Below, one piece after another: positions 52,539 to 64,000 of a stretch of DNA of 64,000 nucleotides (position 1 is the stretch's first letter; the number at the start of each line of letters is the position of its first letter). The stretch lies in assembly GCF_020184175.1 (NCBI RefSeq), contig NC_065531.1:4981213-5045212 (forward strand). Direction: 5' to 3'. The position numbers were made by a program, and so were the translations under genes. Source of the stretch: Aphis gossypii (taxonomy: Eukaryota > Arthropoda > Insecta > Hemiptera > Aphididae). The notes beneath the pieces were generated by a model that saw nothing but the letters and a program-made list of their open reading frames with translations, was not told where the DNA came from and searched no databases.

Positions 52539-53269
52539 CAGTAGACGCCGCTTATAAGACTCACTTTGAGACCAGCCATAAAGTGAATCTTATAACCGAA
52601 TGAATTTTATAGGCGCAGTAGAAACATTTTTTTAATTATTTATTTATATTATTTAATTACATAGGTACATAATATGTAGGTATAATTAATATTATGTATG
52701 TTGTATGTATGTATGAACTATGAACATATTTATTATTTTTGAAAAAAAATTGTAATTTTAGTTTGTTTTTTATTTTGTTCCAATATTTCGAGAATATACT
52801 ACCTATTCGTATTCGTATTGTATATTGAAATTATTACCACGGTGATGGACATAGCTCTCCTTAACTCGTCTAAAGCCTCCATAACCTCTTTATTTGATGG
52901 TGGTTTAACTACGACGTTGAACTCTATAACTAATAACTGTGCAGCTGCCAGGAGTGTATTTATAGTTTATACCTCACTATAATAACGATAAACGTTGCGA
53001 TAAATGTGAATTTTTATCTGCGATAAAATGTATTATACGTTAAAACTTAAAAGGTACCAATAGAAACTATAAATAATCAATACGAATATTATTTCATTTT
53101 TCAACATCAATTTATTTCTAAATTATAACCAAAAAAGTTTATTTTTTATTTATTTTACGAACTTTGAGTCTTATAACCGATTTTTTTTTAATGTATTTGG
53201 TTACGTCCGGACCATTCTAGACAATTTTGAGTCTAATAAGAGACTGAACCTTATAAACGGCGTATATTG
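52539..53269. mobile_element. pogo/Tigger-like (Tc1/mariner superfamily) deletion derivative, 731 bp
   Basis: The left end is CAGTAGACGCCGCTTATAAG; the reverse complement of the right end is CAATATACGCCGTTTATAAG (17 of 20 identical). Both are bounded by TA (52537-52538 and 53270-53271), the target duplication of this superfamily. CTTATAACCG-type subterminal motifs recur inside. On the minus strand, at about 52838-52966, a fragment of roughly 40 codons includes PPSNKEVMEALDELRRAMS. It resembles the helical tail after the DDE domain of Tigger transposases, but no catalytic part remains. Non-autonomous. Confidence 0.75.
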
Positions 53270-53271
53270 TA

Positions 53272-54247
53272 TATAATAATTACAAAATTTATTCTATATT
53301 TTTGTGAAATAATTTTTATGGACCATTACCTATTCTTTGTACTTACAGTTTAATAACTCGTCAATAGACAATAACTAATGGTTAACATTTAAAAAAATAA
53401 AAATTCTATCAACAATTAACGATTTTCATTAAAAAAAATGAAGTTATTATTGTTACAAGACACTCATTAAATGGTATACGAAATCTAAGTATTTAAAAAT
53501 GTGGTTAATACTTAAAAAAATCATTACCTATTATAAAAAAAGAAAATATAGAGGTGGATATTTTGTATTCTGTGTTTGGTATTTGGTTATTAATTAATAA
53601 TTATAAGTTTATTATCTAACTATTGTCGTATAGGTACTCGTATATATAAACAGATTAATATTATTTTATAAAATGTCCATAGAAATTTACTTTAGATTAG
53701 TAAGAAATTAAAATAGGCCAAATTGTTATAGCAAGATGTGTCGAGATGGCAACACATTTTTATCATTTAAGACCATCGCATCCAGTCATATAAAGTCATT
53801 GTCGTGTATATGGAAAAAACAAAGGTGTCAGTAGTAAGTATATGTGTGTGCAATAATGGTATAAATAATAACTTATATACCTAATAAATTGTGTGTGTTC
53901 GTTTCATAATTTTCTATAATTAAACATAACTATATTGTAAAATATTGTACGTATACATAGATTTTATATTAAATATAAAATGTCTATAAATAGCAAGCAA
54001 TTTTGCTATATTGTTGTAGGCTATAGGTATAAAAAGTATCAAAACAATTAATTAATTATATGTTAAAACATTTTATTGAACACATTTAATGAAATGTAAT
54101 AAACAAAATGAAATTTACCATTTTAATTTCTTTAAATTTATTGAAGTTCTTACAGTTTTATTCTTACCAAAGAAAAACATTTACGGAGTATTTTAGATTG
54201 TAATAAAACATATTTAAAATTATTACATTGTTATTTTTATAAAGTTA
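53272..54247. other. Intergenic / 3' flank of SF3A2
   Basis: No gene supported. The 3' UTR of SF3A2 enters from the right; a TTTATT at 54137-54142 (AATAAA on the minus strand) about 105 nt past the stop is a likely poly(A) signal. Confidence 0.5.
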
Positions 54248-55237
54248 TTAACCCATCAATTGAGGAGGTGGAGGTATCATATTACTCATCATTTGAGGTG
54301 GTCCAGGATTATACATAGGCGGAGGAGGGAACATATGAGACATCATATTTGAACCAGGTTGATGCATCATGTTGTGTTGTGGTGGAGGTGGAAGAGATGG
54401 TGGAGGAGGTTTCATTGGAGGTGGTGGTTTCATTTGTTCAACTTTATATGCAAATTGTAAATAAAATTGTTTTGCTTGAGTATTCCAATGAGCCCAAAAT
54501 TTCATTTCAGATTTATCCACTTCACGACTTGGTACTTTAAAGGAAATTGTTTCATAAGGTTCTGCAGCAAACAACAAATACTGCCATTTCCTGTCAGGTG
54601 GCTCAATTCTTTGTTCATATGCCGACATGAATCGATGGCGTGGACGTACATTATCAGTAATTTCTAAACAAACATATGACAATAAGTTAAATAGATCAAA
54701 TTGTATTAAAAAAAAAAAAAAAAAACATAAGCATATAAAATAAATTACAAACCAGGGTAATCAATTTGAAAAAGTAAACTTTGTTGGCCTGTTTCTGGAT
54801 CTTTTTGCTTCGTAACCCTATATCCAGGTCGTCCAATTTTAACAAACTTTTTAGTTTCTACTCGTGGTTTTTCAGGAGCAGGTTGTTGTGGAGCATCTTT
54901 AGCTTCTTTAGCTGCTCGACGTGCTAAATTCGCTTGATGTTTTTTACCTTGTGTATGGGCTAAATAACTTCCCTCATTATTATGTAGAGTAAGACAAAGT
55001 TTACATTCGTAGGACCCTAAGAACATGTATATATAATTAAATATTAATTTTTCAAGTTACTCAAGTATAATTATAATAATTACCTAAATGATTTTTCATA
55101 AAATAAGGATCTTTTTGAAGATCAATAGTTTCCAAAGCCAATTGTCTAAGACGTTCACGTCTATCTTTATTAGTCTCTGTCCATGATGCAACACCACCAC
55201 CACCAGTCTTACCACCAGGACGGTTTTGATAATCCAT
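54248..55237 (-). CDS. Splicing factor 3A subunit 2 (SF3A2 / SAP62 / Prp11 family)
   Basis: Three coding exons on the minus strand, 55237-55084, 55016-54753 and 54663-54248, give 277 residues. The protein opens with the family signature MDYQNRPGGKTGGGGVAS. It then has a matrin-type C2H2 zinc finger with ligands C56, C59, H72 and H78 (HTQGKKHQ). The conserved KIGRPGYRVTKQKDPETGQ block is followed by the C-terminal core around residues 140-215 (RFMSAYEQRIEPPDRKWQYL, FWAHWN). The last 55 or so residues are a Pro/Met-rich tail, much shorter than the long proline-rich repeats of vertebrate SF3A2 (about 460 residues in total). The protein is part of SF3a in the U2 snRNP, needed for branch-site recognition in the nucleus. 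An acceptor (TTACCCAG) 24 nt before the ATG shows a leader intron; a donor at 56312 (CTTG/GTAAGT) is a candidate partner. It is divergently oriented to API5. Confidence 0.95.
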
Positions 55238-57251
55238 TTTAGTAATTTAATTACAAAATTCCTGGGTAACAAAAATAACATTTTAATATGTACCTACATA
55301 TAAATATATATATTTTTTTTTATTATTCTTATTATTCTTTAATATAATGAGCCTATTGAACAAGTTTGTGTGGAGGCCCATGAGTTCACAATTTAGAAGT
55401 ATAAATTCAATAAATAGTTAACATAGAATTAAATAATTACAATTTGCAATAGATGTTTCTCACATAACTAAAATATCTAAATTAATTAAATAAATATATA
55501 TTATTTCTTTGATTATATAATATAATATTATAATGTTGTATTGTGTAAAAAAAATGTTGTTAAATAATATAATTTTTAGAAAAAAAAAAAGAATAATAAT
55601 AATAATGCAATAATTAATCTACTAGAACCAGTTTTTCAATGTTGAATATAAAAATGTTAATACTTAGTTAAATTGTAGTTATAATCATAATATGCATTGT
55701 GTAACAAAATGATTGTTAATTTTCAATGTTAACAAATATGAACGATAAACATTCGCAATTGAGATAACGTACTTAGTGTATTTATTTATTGAGTGCTTAA
55801 GACAATAATTATACAATGTAAAAATGTAAAACTTAAAATTGTTTCCAAGACTTTTGAGTGATTTAATATTTTATCTAAAATGTTTGTAATGTTAAATTAA
55901 AGACAATTTTATAAGATCTTTTGACGGACTCTCTTACATTTTGTCATTTTGAGAGAGTGAGGCTACACAAAAATTCGGTGCATTTTATTAATCTACTATG
56001 TTTAAATACTATTTTTCTATTATTAAGTGAGAATATGTGGTTGAGATTTAATGAGTATTGACATGATAATAATAGACAATAGTTAAATGTCCTAAGTTAT
56101 AGCTTATTAAGTCATATCCCATTCATAAGTATATAATCATATAATTGATTATTATAATATAAAAATTCATGGTCCACAACACATGAACGCATTAGAGCAC
56201 CTATAAGTCAAATATGTAAGGTAAGTTAGTTAAGTAAGTAAGAGACTGCAACTCCTTAATTAAACTTTTGACCCTATGGGTCACTACTACAAAACAATGA
56301 CATTAAACTTACCAAGAAAATTCACAAAACCGATAGTGTTGTTCTATAGTATTGTGATTATCATAAGATTCGCATGAAAAACAAAACAAATTATTAAACC
56401 ATGAGCTACTAATTTAAATTATACAAAACAAATACAAAAAAAAATTCAAATTTTATACCTGAAAGTCAGTATTTAATAAATTGATGAATACACCAATACT
56501 CAATAGTTAAGGTCCAGCATCCTTAACTTTAGAATTATGAGTAATATACCAACATTTATGACGCTTAAAAGCATTACTGCATTCGCGGATGATAATAACA
56601 CAAGATGATAAAACAGTATTTAATCAATATACATTGATACCACAACAACATCGTGTATGGAATAAACATAAAACTAAACAACGCGTAAGAACCATGACGT
56701 CTTGGCACCATATTCGCGGATGCAGATTTAATAAGAATTATATGGAGTTTATTACCTGATTTTGGGATCACTGGAATCCAATGATCCAAATATCTAATAA
56801 AGATTTTTAGTGGTAAAAGAAGTAAATGACCCTTGTTTGATATTATGTTGAGCACAATATATAATGTTTTGTTTTTTTACGGCACTGGTCCGTAACGGCG
56901 TAACCTAAACACGTTGTGACTACCGTATAACACATACCAATCTCACCGGAACGCCGTCCTTATTGATAATTATTATTTACTTCATACTAATTGTAAAACT
57001 ACACAGACCCGTGAATTATCATTCTGATTATCGAATCTTAATTTCCTAAGCCACCCGCGTCCCGCTGTCCTCACCAGTAGCTTAGTAGTTAGTACTTTTC
57101 GTTTATTTATCGTATAACGTTTGACGGTTAAGAGTGAATTCGTAATTCGTATCTTCCGATTGTCACTCATAGACGTTTTTATATTTGCAATTGCCACTTA
57201 ATCCGTTCAACCAACCGTTGATAGGTAATACTTGTATACCCCAACAGAAAA
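55238..57251. promoter_or_regulatory. Divergent upstream region between SF3A2 and API5
   Basis: About 2 kb separates the two divergent start codons. The left part should be the SF3A2 leader intron (acceptor at 55262). A GTAAGT donor at 56312-56307 on the minus strand would place the leader exon just above 56313; other possible donors lie near 56459 and 56757. The right part, about 56880-57230, is the most GC-rich and probably holds the API5 transcription start. Frames at 56574-56855 and 56982-57197 have no domain. Poly-A/T tracts are present. Exact starts are unresolved. Confidence 0.45.
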
Positions 57252-60200
57252 ATGGAGGCCGAAGACAACATCCAGAAAATGTATAAATACTTTGGTATAC
57301 TTGCCGATGCTAAGGAAAACATTGCCGAGGTAAGTTTAAAACAATCATATTTATGCGTCTTCTTCTTAATTCTATTCTATTTAGAACATAATGTAATATA
57401 ATGTTATCCGTATACAGTATTAAGTAGTAGTAGTATGTTTGAATTAATAAATATAATATATTTATCCAAGAGTTCTTAAGTTTTACTGTTTTTATACTTA
57501 AAATTGATCATAAGTATTGATTATAGAATAGAATCTAAGTAATAGTAAGAAGTTTTTATTTTTTGTTATTCTGATATTCAAAAAATAAAAATAATGCTGC
57601 ACAGTTCAACATTTCCTCTTATTAGTTTTAAAATTTTGTTGCTTAACTTGGACTACAACCCGAGTGGTCCTTGCCCACATCTGCGTGTAATGGTTTTCAC
57701 TTTCACTGTGTTGTAAGTTTGTAAAACGGAGACGATGCATGCGGAAGAAGCATCATCTTAATAGATCAATGAATAAGTACAGTAATCATAATATTGAGAA
57801 TAATGGTGGTTTGTTAAAAGATTATAATCATGATAATACAATTTTATCATTTGAATACTTCTGCTTCTTAAAAAAACTCAGCTGACAACTATTAATATGA
57901 ATAATTATATTCTTTTCTTCTATACCTAAATAAATAAATAAATGTTATACCTATTGAATTTCTGATTTTTTAATTATCTTAAACACATCAAATTACACAT
58001 TTATACAAAAATTAGATTCCAAAAATAAAATTTTTATGTAGGTAGATACATGAATTGTTGGGTGAAGCGAAAAACTTTTACATGTTTACGAGTAATGCAT
58101 AATAGTAATTACAATGAGCCGGGCCCAATAACATTACTCATGTTTTTTCAATTTCTCTTAATTCATTGGAGCAAGATTCAACCAATATCATTTGTCTTAG
58201 AATTGAACGCTTTTTATATTGTGAATACTTATTTTTGTCTTTTCTGCTCCTTTTAGATTTATATTGTTTTATACAGTTCTAAAATAATTAAAACACATTG
58301 CATGGATGTGATAGGTATTTTATATTCACTTAACACTTAAAAAAATTGAATGATCTGTAAATAGGTTGTGGTAAAAAAAAAAATGGCATATTGATTGTGT
58401 ATGTATATATATATTTATATATTGATTACCTATTGGTAATATTTATATTATGAGTAAACCATTGATTCCTTATAATATTTTCCATATACATATATATTTT
58501 AACTGTCAGGAATAAATTATACTTAAATATTTTATAGAAAGAACCTGAGTATTTGGAAATATTATCTGCAGTTAAAGGATCAACTAAAGAAAAAAGACTT
58601 GCATCTCAATTTATAACCAGATTTTTTAAACATTTTCCAAACCTTGCTGCTCAAGCGTTAGAAGCTCAACTTGATCTTTGTGAAGATGAAGATATTTGTG
58701 TAAGTTAATAGGCGATCCATTTATATATACTTAATAGTTAATACTATATAATGTTAATCAATAAACTATATTTTATGTCTATATAATATGTTATGTGTAC
58801 TTAGATACGAAAACAAGCAATTAAAGATTTACCAGTATTATGTAAAGAGTCTAAAGAATACCTGACTAAAATAGCAGATATATTAGCTCAATTACTTCAG
58901 GCTGACGACCCTCAAGAATTGCTTACTGCTCAGAATTCATTATTGTCACTCTTTAAAATTGATGCTAAAGGTAATATTTTCAAACAATATGGACAATTTA
59001 TAAATTATCTATATCGTTACTTATTTTTAAACCTATTAATAGGTGCCTTAACTGGAATATTTAGCCAAATGCAATCAAATGAGGAAGTGGTAAGAGAACG
59101 TTCCATGAAGTTTATATCAAACAAAGTAATGGGATTGGGTAAAGATATAATTAAAAGAGATGTAGAAGATTTAATAATAGCAGAATGCAAAAAAGTAATG
59201 CAAAATATTACTTGTGAAGAATTTGAAACACTCATGACTATCTTATCATTGACTCATCTAATAAATACACCAGATGGTCAAAAAGAACTCGTTGAACTCT
59301 TGGCAAGCACAGCTGAACTTGATCAGTTTTTTAATCCAAAAGATTTAGATCAAGTTAATCGATTTATAACTTGTCTGGATTTTGCTATTCCATTTTTTTC
59401 GGTAAATATTTGTTACAAAGTCCAAAAGTTGATTAAAATAATGAATGTAATTTTTATTTTATTTTAGGCCCATGTAGAATCCACTAAGTTCATTGTCTAC
59501 ATATGTGAATTGTTGAATCGCTATACTCTTATAAAAGATAATGATAAACAATTCATCATTTTAAAGTTATTAGCAGAATCTGTACCATATTGTGGTAAAC
59601 TAATGAATCCTGAAGCAGTAGTTGGACAAGTGTATCAAGCTTTATTAGTAAGTAGTTTAAATTGTTTGAAGAGATGATTAAGGTATTGTCAATACCAAAA
59701 TTGTCAAATTAGTTTAGAGCATAACTTCAAACATCTATTATGTATTACATTATCACTATTTGCATTTTTTTTATTAGAATTTGAAAATAATAATACAATT
59801 ATGTATATATGTTTTTTTATAATATATTAAAATAATTAGTTTACTAATATGTATCTTCTAAAGATTTATTCAAACTAAACTTTTTTGAAATTCTTAGTAA
59901 CTCAGGCCCATTTTTTTTAAGAGTTATTTATTGCCATAAACAAATCCTCTGGCTGATCATAATCATGCTTCAAATATACAATAAAAATGATAAAACACAA
60001 ACAGTTAAACCGACTCCAACTATCATTGTCAATATTTTTTTCAAATTCAACTACATGTTAATCTGTTTTTTTTCATTATTTTTTATCTGCTACTTATTAT
60101 TAAAATAAATTTCATTAGTATATGCCGTTAGACTTCATTTTCTTAAAAAATTGAAGCAAGATATAAATATATTTCTTTACAACTAACCTGTACAATTTTG

Positions 60201-61302
60201 CAAAGAAAACCAAATCTATGGTAAAAAATTAAAAGTTTTTAAATATTTTGTTCAATAAGTAATTATTGTATAGATTCGATTTTTAAAAACAATAGTTAAT
60301 GAATTTTAATTATCAAATCCATAATTTTCGTACAAAAATATCAACCCAAAACCTATCAATAAATATGGCATAAGCATGTCTAATTTCTACAAGGGCATAT
60401 AAATTGTAAATGATTATTTATTTTATTCTAGAATATGTTATTTAAATTTAAAGTGAATATACAATTTTAGGATTTAGTTACCGTTCCTGAGAATGATTCT
60501 AATAAAAAAGTAGAAGATATGGATTTACATCGTGTTGAAGCACTTTTGTATACTTTCCACAAACTTGGAAAACAATGTCCAGATTTTTTGAGCAAAGATC
60601 CTGAAAGACAGAAAGATTTTAAGAAAAAGTATAATAAATAAAAATAAATCTTACTGTGAATTTATTTTAAATGAAATTTTCTTATAATTTTTTAGGTTAT
60701 TATATGTTGGAACGTGTACTCAAACATTTGTAAAAATTGTTAGGCAAGATTTAAAAGAAAAAGGAGAAGAGGATGTAAAAAATAATCCAATTGTTGAAAA
60801 AAAACTAGAAGGATTAAAATTAGCATGGAACATAAATACTTTAATTAAAGAGTTATTTAATATACCTCCTAGATTTAAAGCAACTATTAACCTATCCTGG
60901 CTTGAGGGTGCGACTAAGACCAAACTTGTAAGTAACATACCTTTTAAATTACAAAAGTGACAAAATTAATAATTTTTATTATAGGCTCAAATTATTCAGG
61001 AAGGTAAAAAGCATGAACCTATTACAGTCGATGGAAAATCTAAAAGAATTGATGGCAGCAATAATAGCCAACAAATATATCAGCCTCCAAAAGATAAATT
61101 TAGTGCCAAATTCTCTAACAATACAACTAGTAACTATACTTCTGGCATTACTTACTATTTTAACTGTAATATATTTTTCTAAAATTTCTATATAATTTTC
61201 TATTTCTTAGATAATAATCGTCGTGGTGGTGGTACTGGTTGGAACACTAAAAGATCATTTGACACCAACAATACCAATCGTCGTTCATGGCGACCATACT
61301 GA
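57252..61302 (+). CDS. Apoptosis inhibitor 5 (API5 / AAC-11)
   Basis: Nine exons: 57252-57329, 58538-58699, 58805-58970, 59043-59401, 59468-59647, 60471-60628, 60696-60927, 60985-61129 and 61211-61302. The frame closes to 523 residues, essentially the size of vertebrate API5. The N-terminal two thirds form HEAT/ARM-like helical repeats (EYLEILSAVKGSTKEKRLASQ, FFKHFPNLAAQALEAQLDLC, IRKQAIKDLPVLCK). A conserved region around residues 330-445 includes VEALLYTFHKLGKQCPDFL and the leucine-rich stretch that is a zipper in mammals. The C-terminus is basic, with KSKRIDG and NNRRGGGTGW. API5 is a nuclear survival factor that restrains apoptosis (E2F1- and Acinus-linked in mammals). The exon 8 end is the least certain: a weak donor at 61130 gives an 81-bp intron, while a second at 61166 would leave only 45 bp. 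Retention of that intron hits an in-frame stop at 61180-61182. AATAAA lies at 61571-61576. Confidence 0.95.
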
Positions 61303-62226
61303 TGTAAATTACAATTCAATCAAATTCAATTATTTTCACTGACATGTTCTTAGTACTATTCATATAATAAGTACATTACTGATTTAATTGTTAAATGTTA
61401 ATAGTTTTCATTTATTTCCAAGCAATAATGCTTATTATAATATGATTTAGTATTATTGAACTATGTACATATTCATTTTTATTCTGACCAATTATTTTGT
61501 AAATTCACTAAGCTTAGCTACCTTGTAACATGTTAGTTTATATTCAAATACAGTTAGGTATTTGACAAATAATAAAATTAATTCTTACTTTGTTTGAAAG
61601 TATATTTTTATCGTAATCAGAAGAACATTAAAAAAACTGTATTTTTTAATATAAAAAAAAATATATAACAAAAACATGAGACTGTCCTATCTATCAGAGA
61701 ACTTTTAACATAATTTAATTTAGTATATACCTAACTTTTTTCTAAATGACAGCAGTTATTTTCATTTTTTCATTGCTTTTTTATATATATATAAAATGTA
61801 TGACAATTTTTGTATATAATAAAACAGTAACTATTTCTATTATTATTTGTTGAACCTCTGTGGCTATTTTGCTTACCTACAACATCTATACCCCCATTTT
61901 TATTATTTGATAAATTATCTCCAGTTTGTCATAACCATAATCACAATCATAACAATTATCTTTAATATTTTTCCCATGTATTAATAATTTAATTGTCATT
62001 TCTCAACATGTCAGTCAACTGCTATTTCGTAAGGTACTTAACTTAAATATCAGCTGGGATATCCATATATTATTACTATAAATTATTTATTATTTTTAAC
62101 CCCTTTGGTTTTTGTACATTTTATCTTTCCATCTTCTAGTGTTAATATTATGAAGTCAATGAAAGTAACACAGTTTAGTTGATTATATGCCGGTGTTATA
62201 TTATAGTGAGTTACTTCAAATAGTTT
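61303..62226. other. API5 3' UTR and downstream intergenic DNA
   Basis: Continues from the API5 stop; AATAAA at 61571 is a probable poly(A) signal and AATAAA-like strings recur further on. No further gene is seen. Confidence 0.55.
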
Positions 62227-62240
62227 AGTAAATTATAATT

Positions 62241-62316
62241 TTTTTTTTTTTTTTGCGGTTTGGAACCGACGACCGGGAGGGGACTGCTTTCGCATTACTT
62301 CCTCCCGGCCGCCAAA
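62241..62316 (-). mobile_element. Very short tRNA-like retroposon with poly(A) tail and 14-bp target-site duplication
   Basis: Read on the minus strand, about 60 nt of GC-rich sequence ends in a poly(A) tail (the T-run at 62241-62254). It holds an A-box-like GGCGGCCGGGAGG and a B-box-like GGTTCCAAACC. Complementary arms (CCGGGAGG / CCTCCCGG) enclose a 20-nt loop. AGTAAATTATAATT occurs exactly on both sides (62227-62240 and 62317-62330), so this is a retroposition event. It resembles the tRNA-derived head of a SINE without a body. It shows no obvious similarity to the SINE at 30610. Confidence 0.72.
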
Positions 62317-62710
62317 AGTAAATTATAATTATCAACTTTTTAAAATACTTATAAAAAATAAATGGTTTATTTTTAACTTTATCCATATCTAAGATATATA
62401 GTTATAAATATTGATTATATTAATGTTTTTATTTTTGTAGTCAATAAAACCATAGTATCTTTATTTCATATCAAATAATTTAATCAGATAACATTTGTAT
62501 TACAGATTGAACATACTACATTTTTATTCAGATAACCAATTCATGGATATATTTATGTTTTTCATCTTTTTAACTTATTGTATAAAATTAAAAAATATAT
62601 ATACTTAATTGAAGCAGCAGAATTGTATATTATTTGTTCAGTTTTGATATTTATAGTAACATCAAGTAAACATTAATAAGTAAAATTAAAATGTTTGTTA
62701 ATTAATATTT

Positions 62711-62989
62711 CTGTACTCCAGAGGTAAAGGACACCATGTCCATTTTTAACAAAATAGAGTTAGCTACATGTCTTTGTATATTTTTCGTTCTATGTAAAGG
62801 TATATGGCGTTATGTCCAGTTATTAGTAATGGGAATACGACTATGAAACATAAAACCATTATCAACTATCATAGTCCTTTATCATTCATAAAACAATGTC
62901 CATTTGTTTTAACGGTAAAGAATATCAAAAATATTATCTCCTGTAAAATTATTATTTTGTGATATGGTGTTCTTTACCATGGGGTACAG
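62711..62989. mobile_element. Inverted-repeat element (MITE-like), about 280 bp
   Basis: The left end is CTGTACTCCAGAGGTAAAGG; the reverse complement of the right end is CTGTACCCCATGGTAAAGAA, and the similarity continues through ACACCAT on both. That makes a terminal inverted repeat of about 26 bp with a few changes and one gap. If the first CTG is flank, TA borders both ends and the element could be Tc1/mariner-like. The interior repeats variants of AAGGACACCATGTCC and TATGTCC. No coding frame. Confidence 0.6.
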
Positions 62990-64000
62990 ATTTGTCAAAG
63001 GTAATAATGTATATAATTATTACCTAATTAATGTCTAATGTATGGGTATAATTTATACTTTAATAGCTTACATATTATATGTGTAATGGTACGACTGACT
63101 ATTTTACTGTTAACTAAAAATTATTGTTGTAAAGAACTCAAGAATGCAATAATACATAATATAATAGTCTGGAAGTTTTTTGTCGCAAGTATTAGGTTGT
63201 AATATGAAATAGGTGTGGATAAAAATATTTTTTTCTAATCTCTAGTTAAAAATTATCAATGAGCAGGGTTTGGGACTTTTAGCATTTGCATATCCATCAT
63301 AGGTGTAGTAAACATAGCAGTGATACAAAAATAAGTTTTATAGTACAGAGAATACAAACATAAAATTTTATTTTTCTTATTTTTGCATATTTTGTTATAT
63401 TGACGCATATTCAACAATTTTTAACAATTTATGGAGAACATAGAACTTGTATTAATTAAAATGTTGAATAATTAATTAAAACACATGTTATGAGCAAAGT
63501 AATACTATTTGTTTTTAGCTGTCAAAAAAATGTATTTAACGTCATTTTTAAATACTCAACAAAAGCAATTTGAAATGGTTAAAAACAATGAAATTATCCG
63601 AATTGGTTTATTAAAAGTACTAAAGTAAGCTCCTGTTAAACATGAAACTTTCATTTTCGAAATATAAGACGTCTATTCTAGCCAACAATAGGAATTTATC
63701 ATTTGAAAATGTTAAAAAAACTAATATAATCTAATAGTTCAATGCAATCACAAAGATAGAAATTTTAATAAATATTTACTTATATTATAAATATATACAT
63801 TATACATATATATATTCTTATAATTAAATGTCCAATAATAACAATTTTTTTCATATCTAATAAATCCTTTTTTTTTAATTGCATACTTTTAAGTATTTTA
63901 GGTCATATGTTAGTGCGTATTTTAATTTTATTTTAGTGTTCTAAATCTCAAACCCTATTAATTAGTAATACTTAAAAGTTACAAATAGATAAAACAAAGT
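62990..64000. other. Intergenic to the right edge
   Basis: AT-rich, no supported gene, RNA or bounded repeat seen. Confidence 0.5.

Noticed and set aside
54349..54667. Two plus-strand frames over SF3A2
   Set aside because: Antisense shadows of the last SF3A2 exon, produced by its codon pattern.
59017..59235. Minus-strand frame inside API5
   Set aside because: Antisense shadow of API5 exon 4.

Overview
The window is strongly AT-rich nuclear DNA from an animal. Genes are sparse and split by short-to-medium GT-AG introns, and the intergenic DNA is full of small inverted-repeat transposons, one clear tRNA-derived SINE and simple repeats. Gene content, base composition and protein style suggest an insect, most likely an aphid or other hemipteran. 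The species cannot be fixed from the sequence alone. Five protein-coding genes can be assembled exon by exon with reading frame preserved across every junction. No rRNA, free-standing tRNA, CRISPR or prokaryotic feature is seen.

Layout. Positions 1-8.2 kb are intergenic with two inverted-repeat elements. From 8.2 to 13.0 kb (minus strand) is a CRAL-TRIO / alpha-tocopherol-transfer-protein-like gene with a short intron in its 5' leader. From 13.1 to 28.5 kb is a long intergenic stretch with a 435-bp hAT-type MITE at 17.8 kb, an 820-bp inverted-repeat element at 25.3 kb, simple repeats and GC-rich islands. From 28.6 to 33.2 kb (minus) is a second CRAL-TRIO gene with the same exon plan as the first. 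Its introns hold a SINE, a hAT-type MITE and a 504-bp relative of the 25.3-kb element. From 33.2 to 41.9 kb is intergenic, with a possible leader exon of the second CRAL-TRIO gene at 38.07 kb and another hAT-type MITE at 39.4 kb. From 41.96 to 47.58 kb (plus) is a DNAJB13-like type II J-protein whose HPD motif is lost. From 47.6 to 54.2 kb is intergenic with a 731-bp pogo/Tigger-like remnant. From 54.2 to 55.2 kb (minus) is splicing factor SF3A2, and from 57.25 to 61.30 kb (plus) is the apoptosis inhibitor API5. SF3A2 and API5 are divergently arranged around a shared upstream region. The last 2.7 kb hold API5 downstream DNA, a very short tRNA-like retroposon and one more inverted-repeat element.

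How the genes relate. The two CRAL-TRIO genes are same-strand duplicates; their predicted role is binding and moving small hydrophobic ligands in the cytosol. SF3A2 (U2 snRNP) and API5 (nuclear survival factor) are unrelated housekeeping genes. The DNAJB13-like gene belongs to a family tied to sperm flagella and cilia. I see no operon-like or multi-gene system. The parts that repay a closer look are the divergent J-domain, the CRAL-TRIO duplication and the dated insertions with clean target-site duplications.
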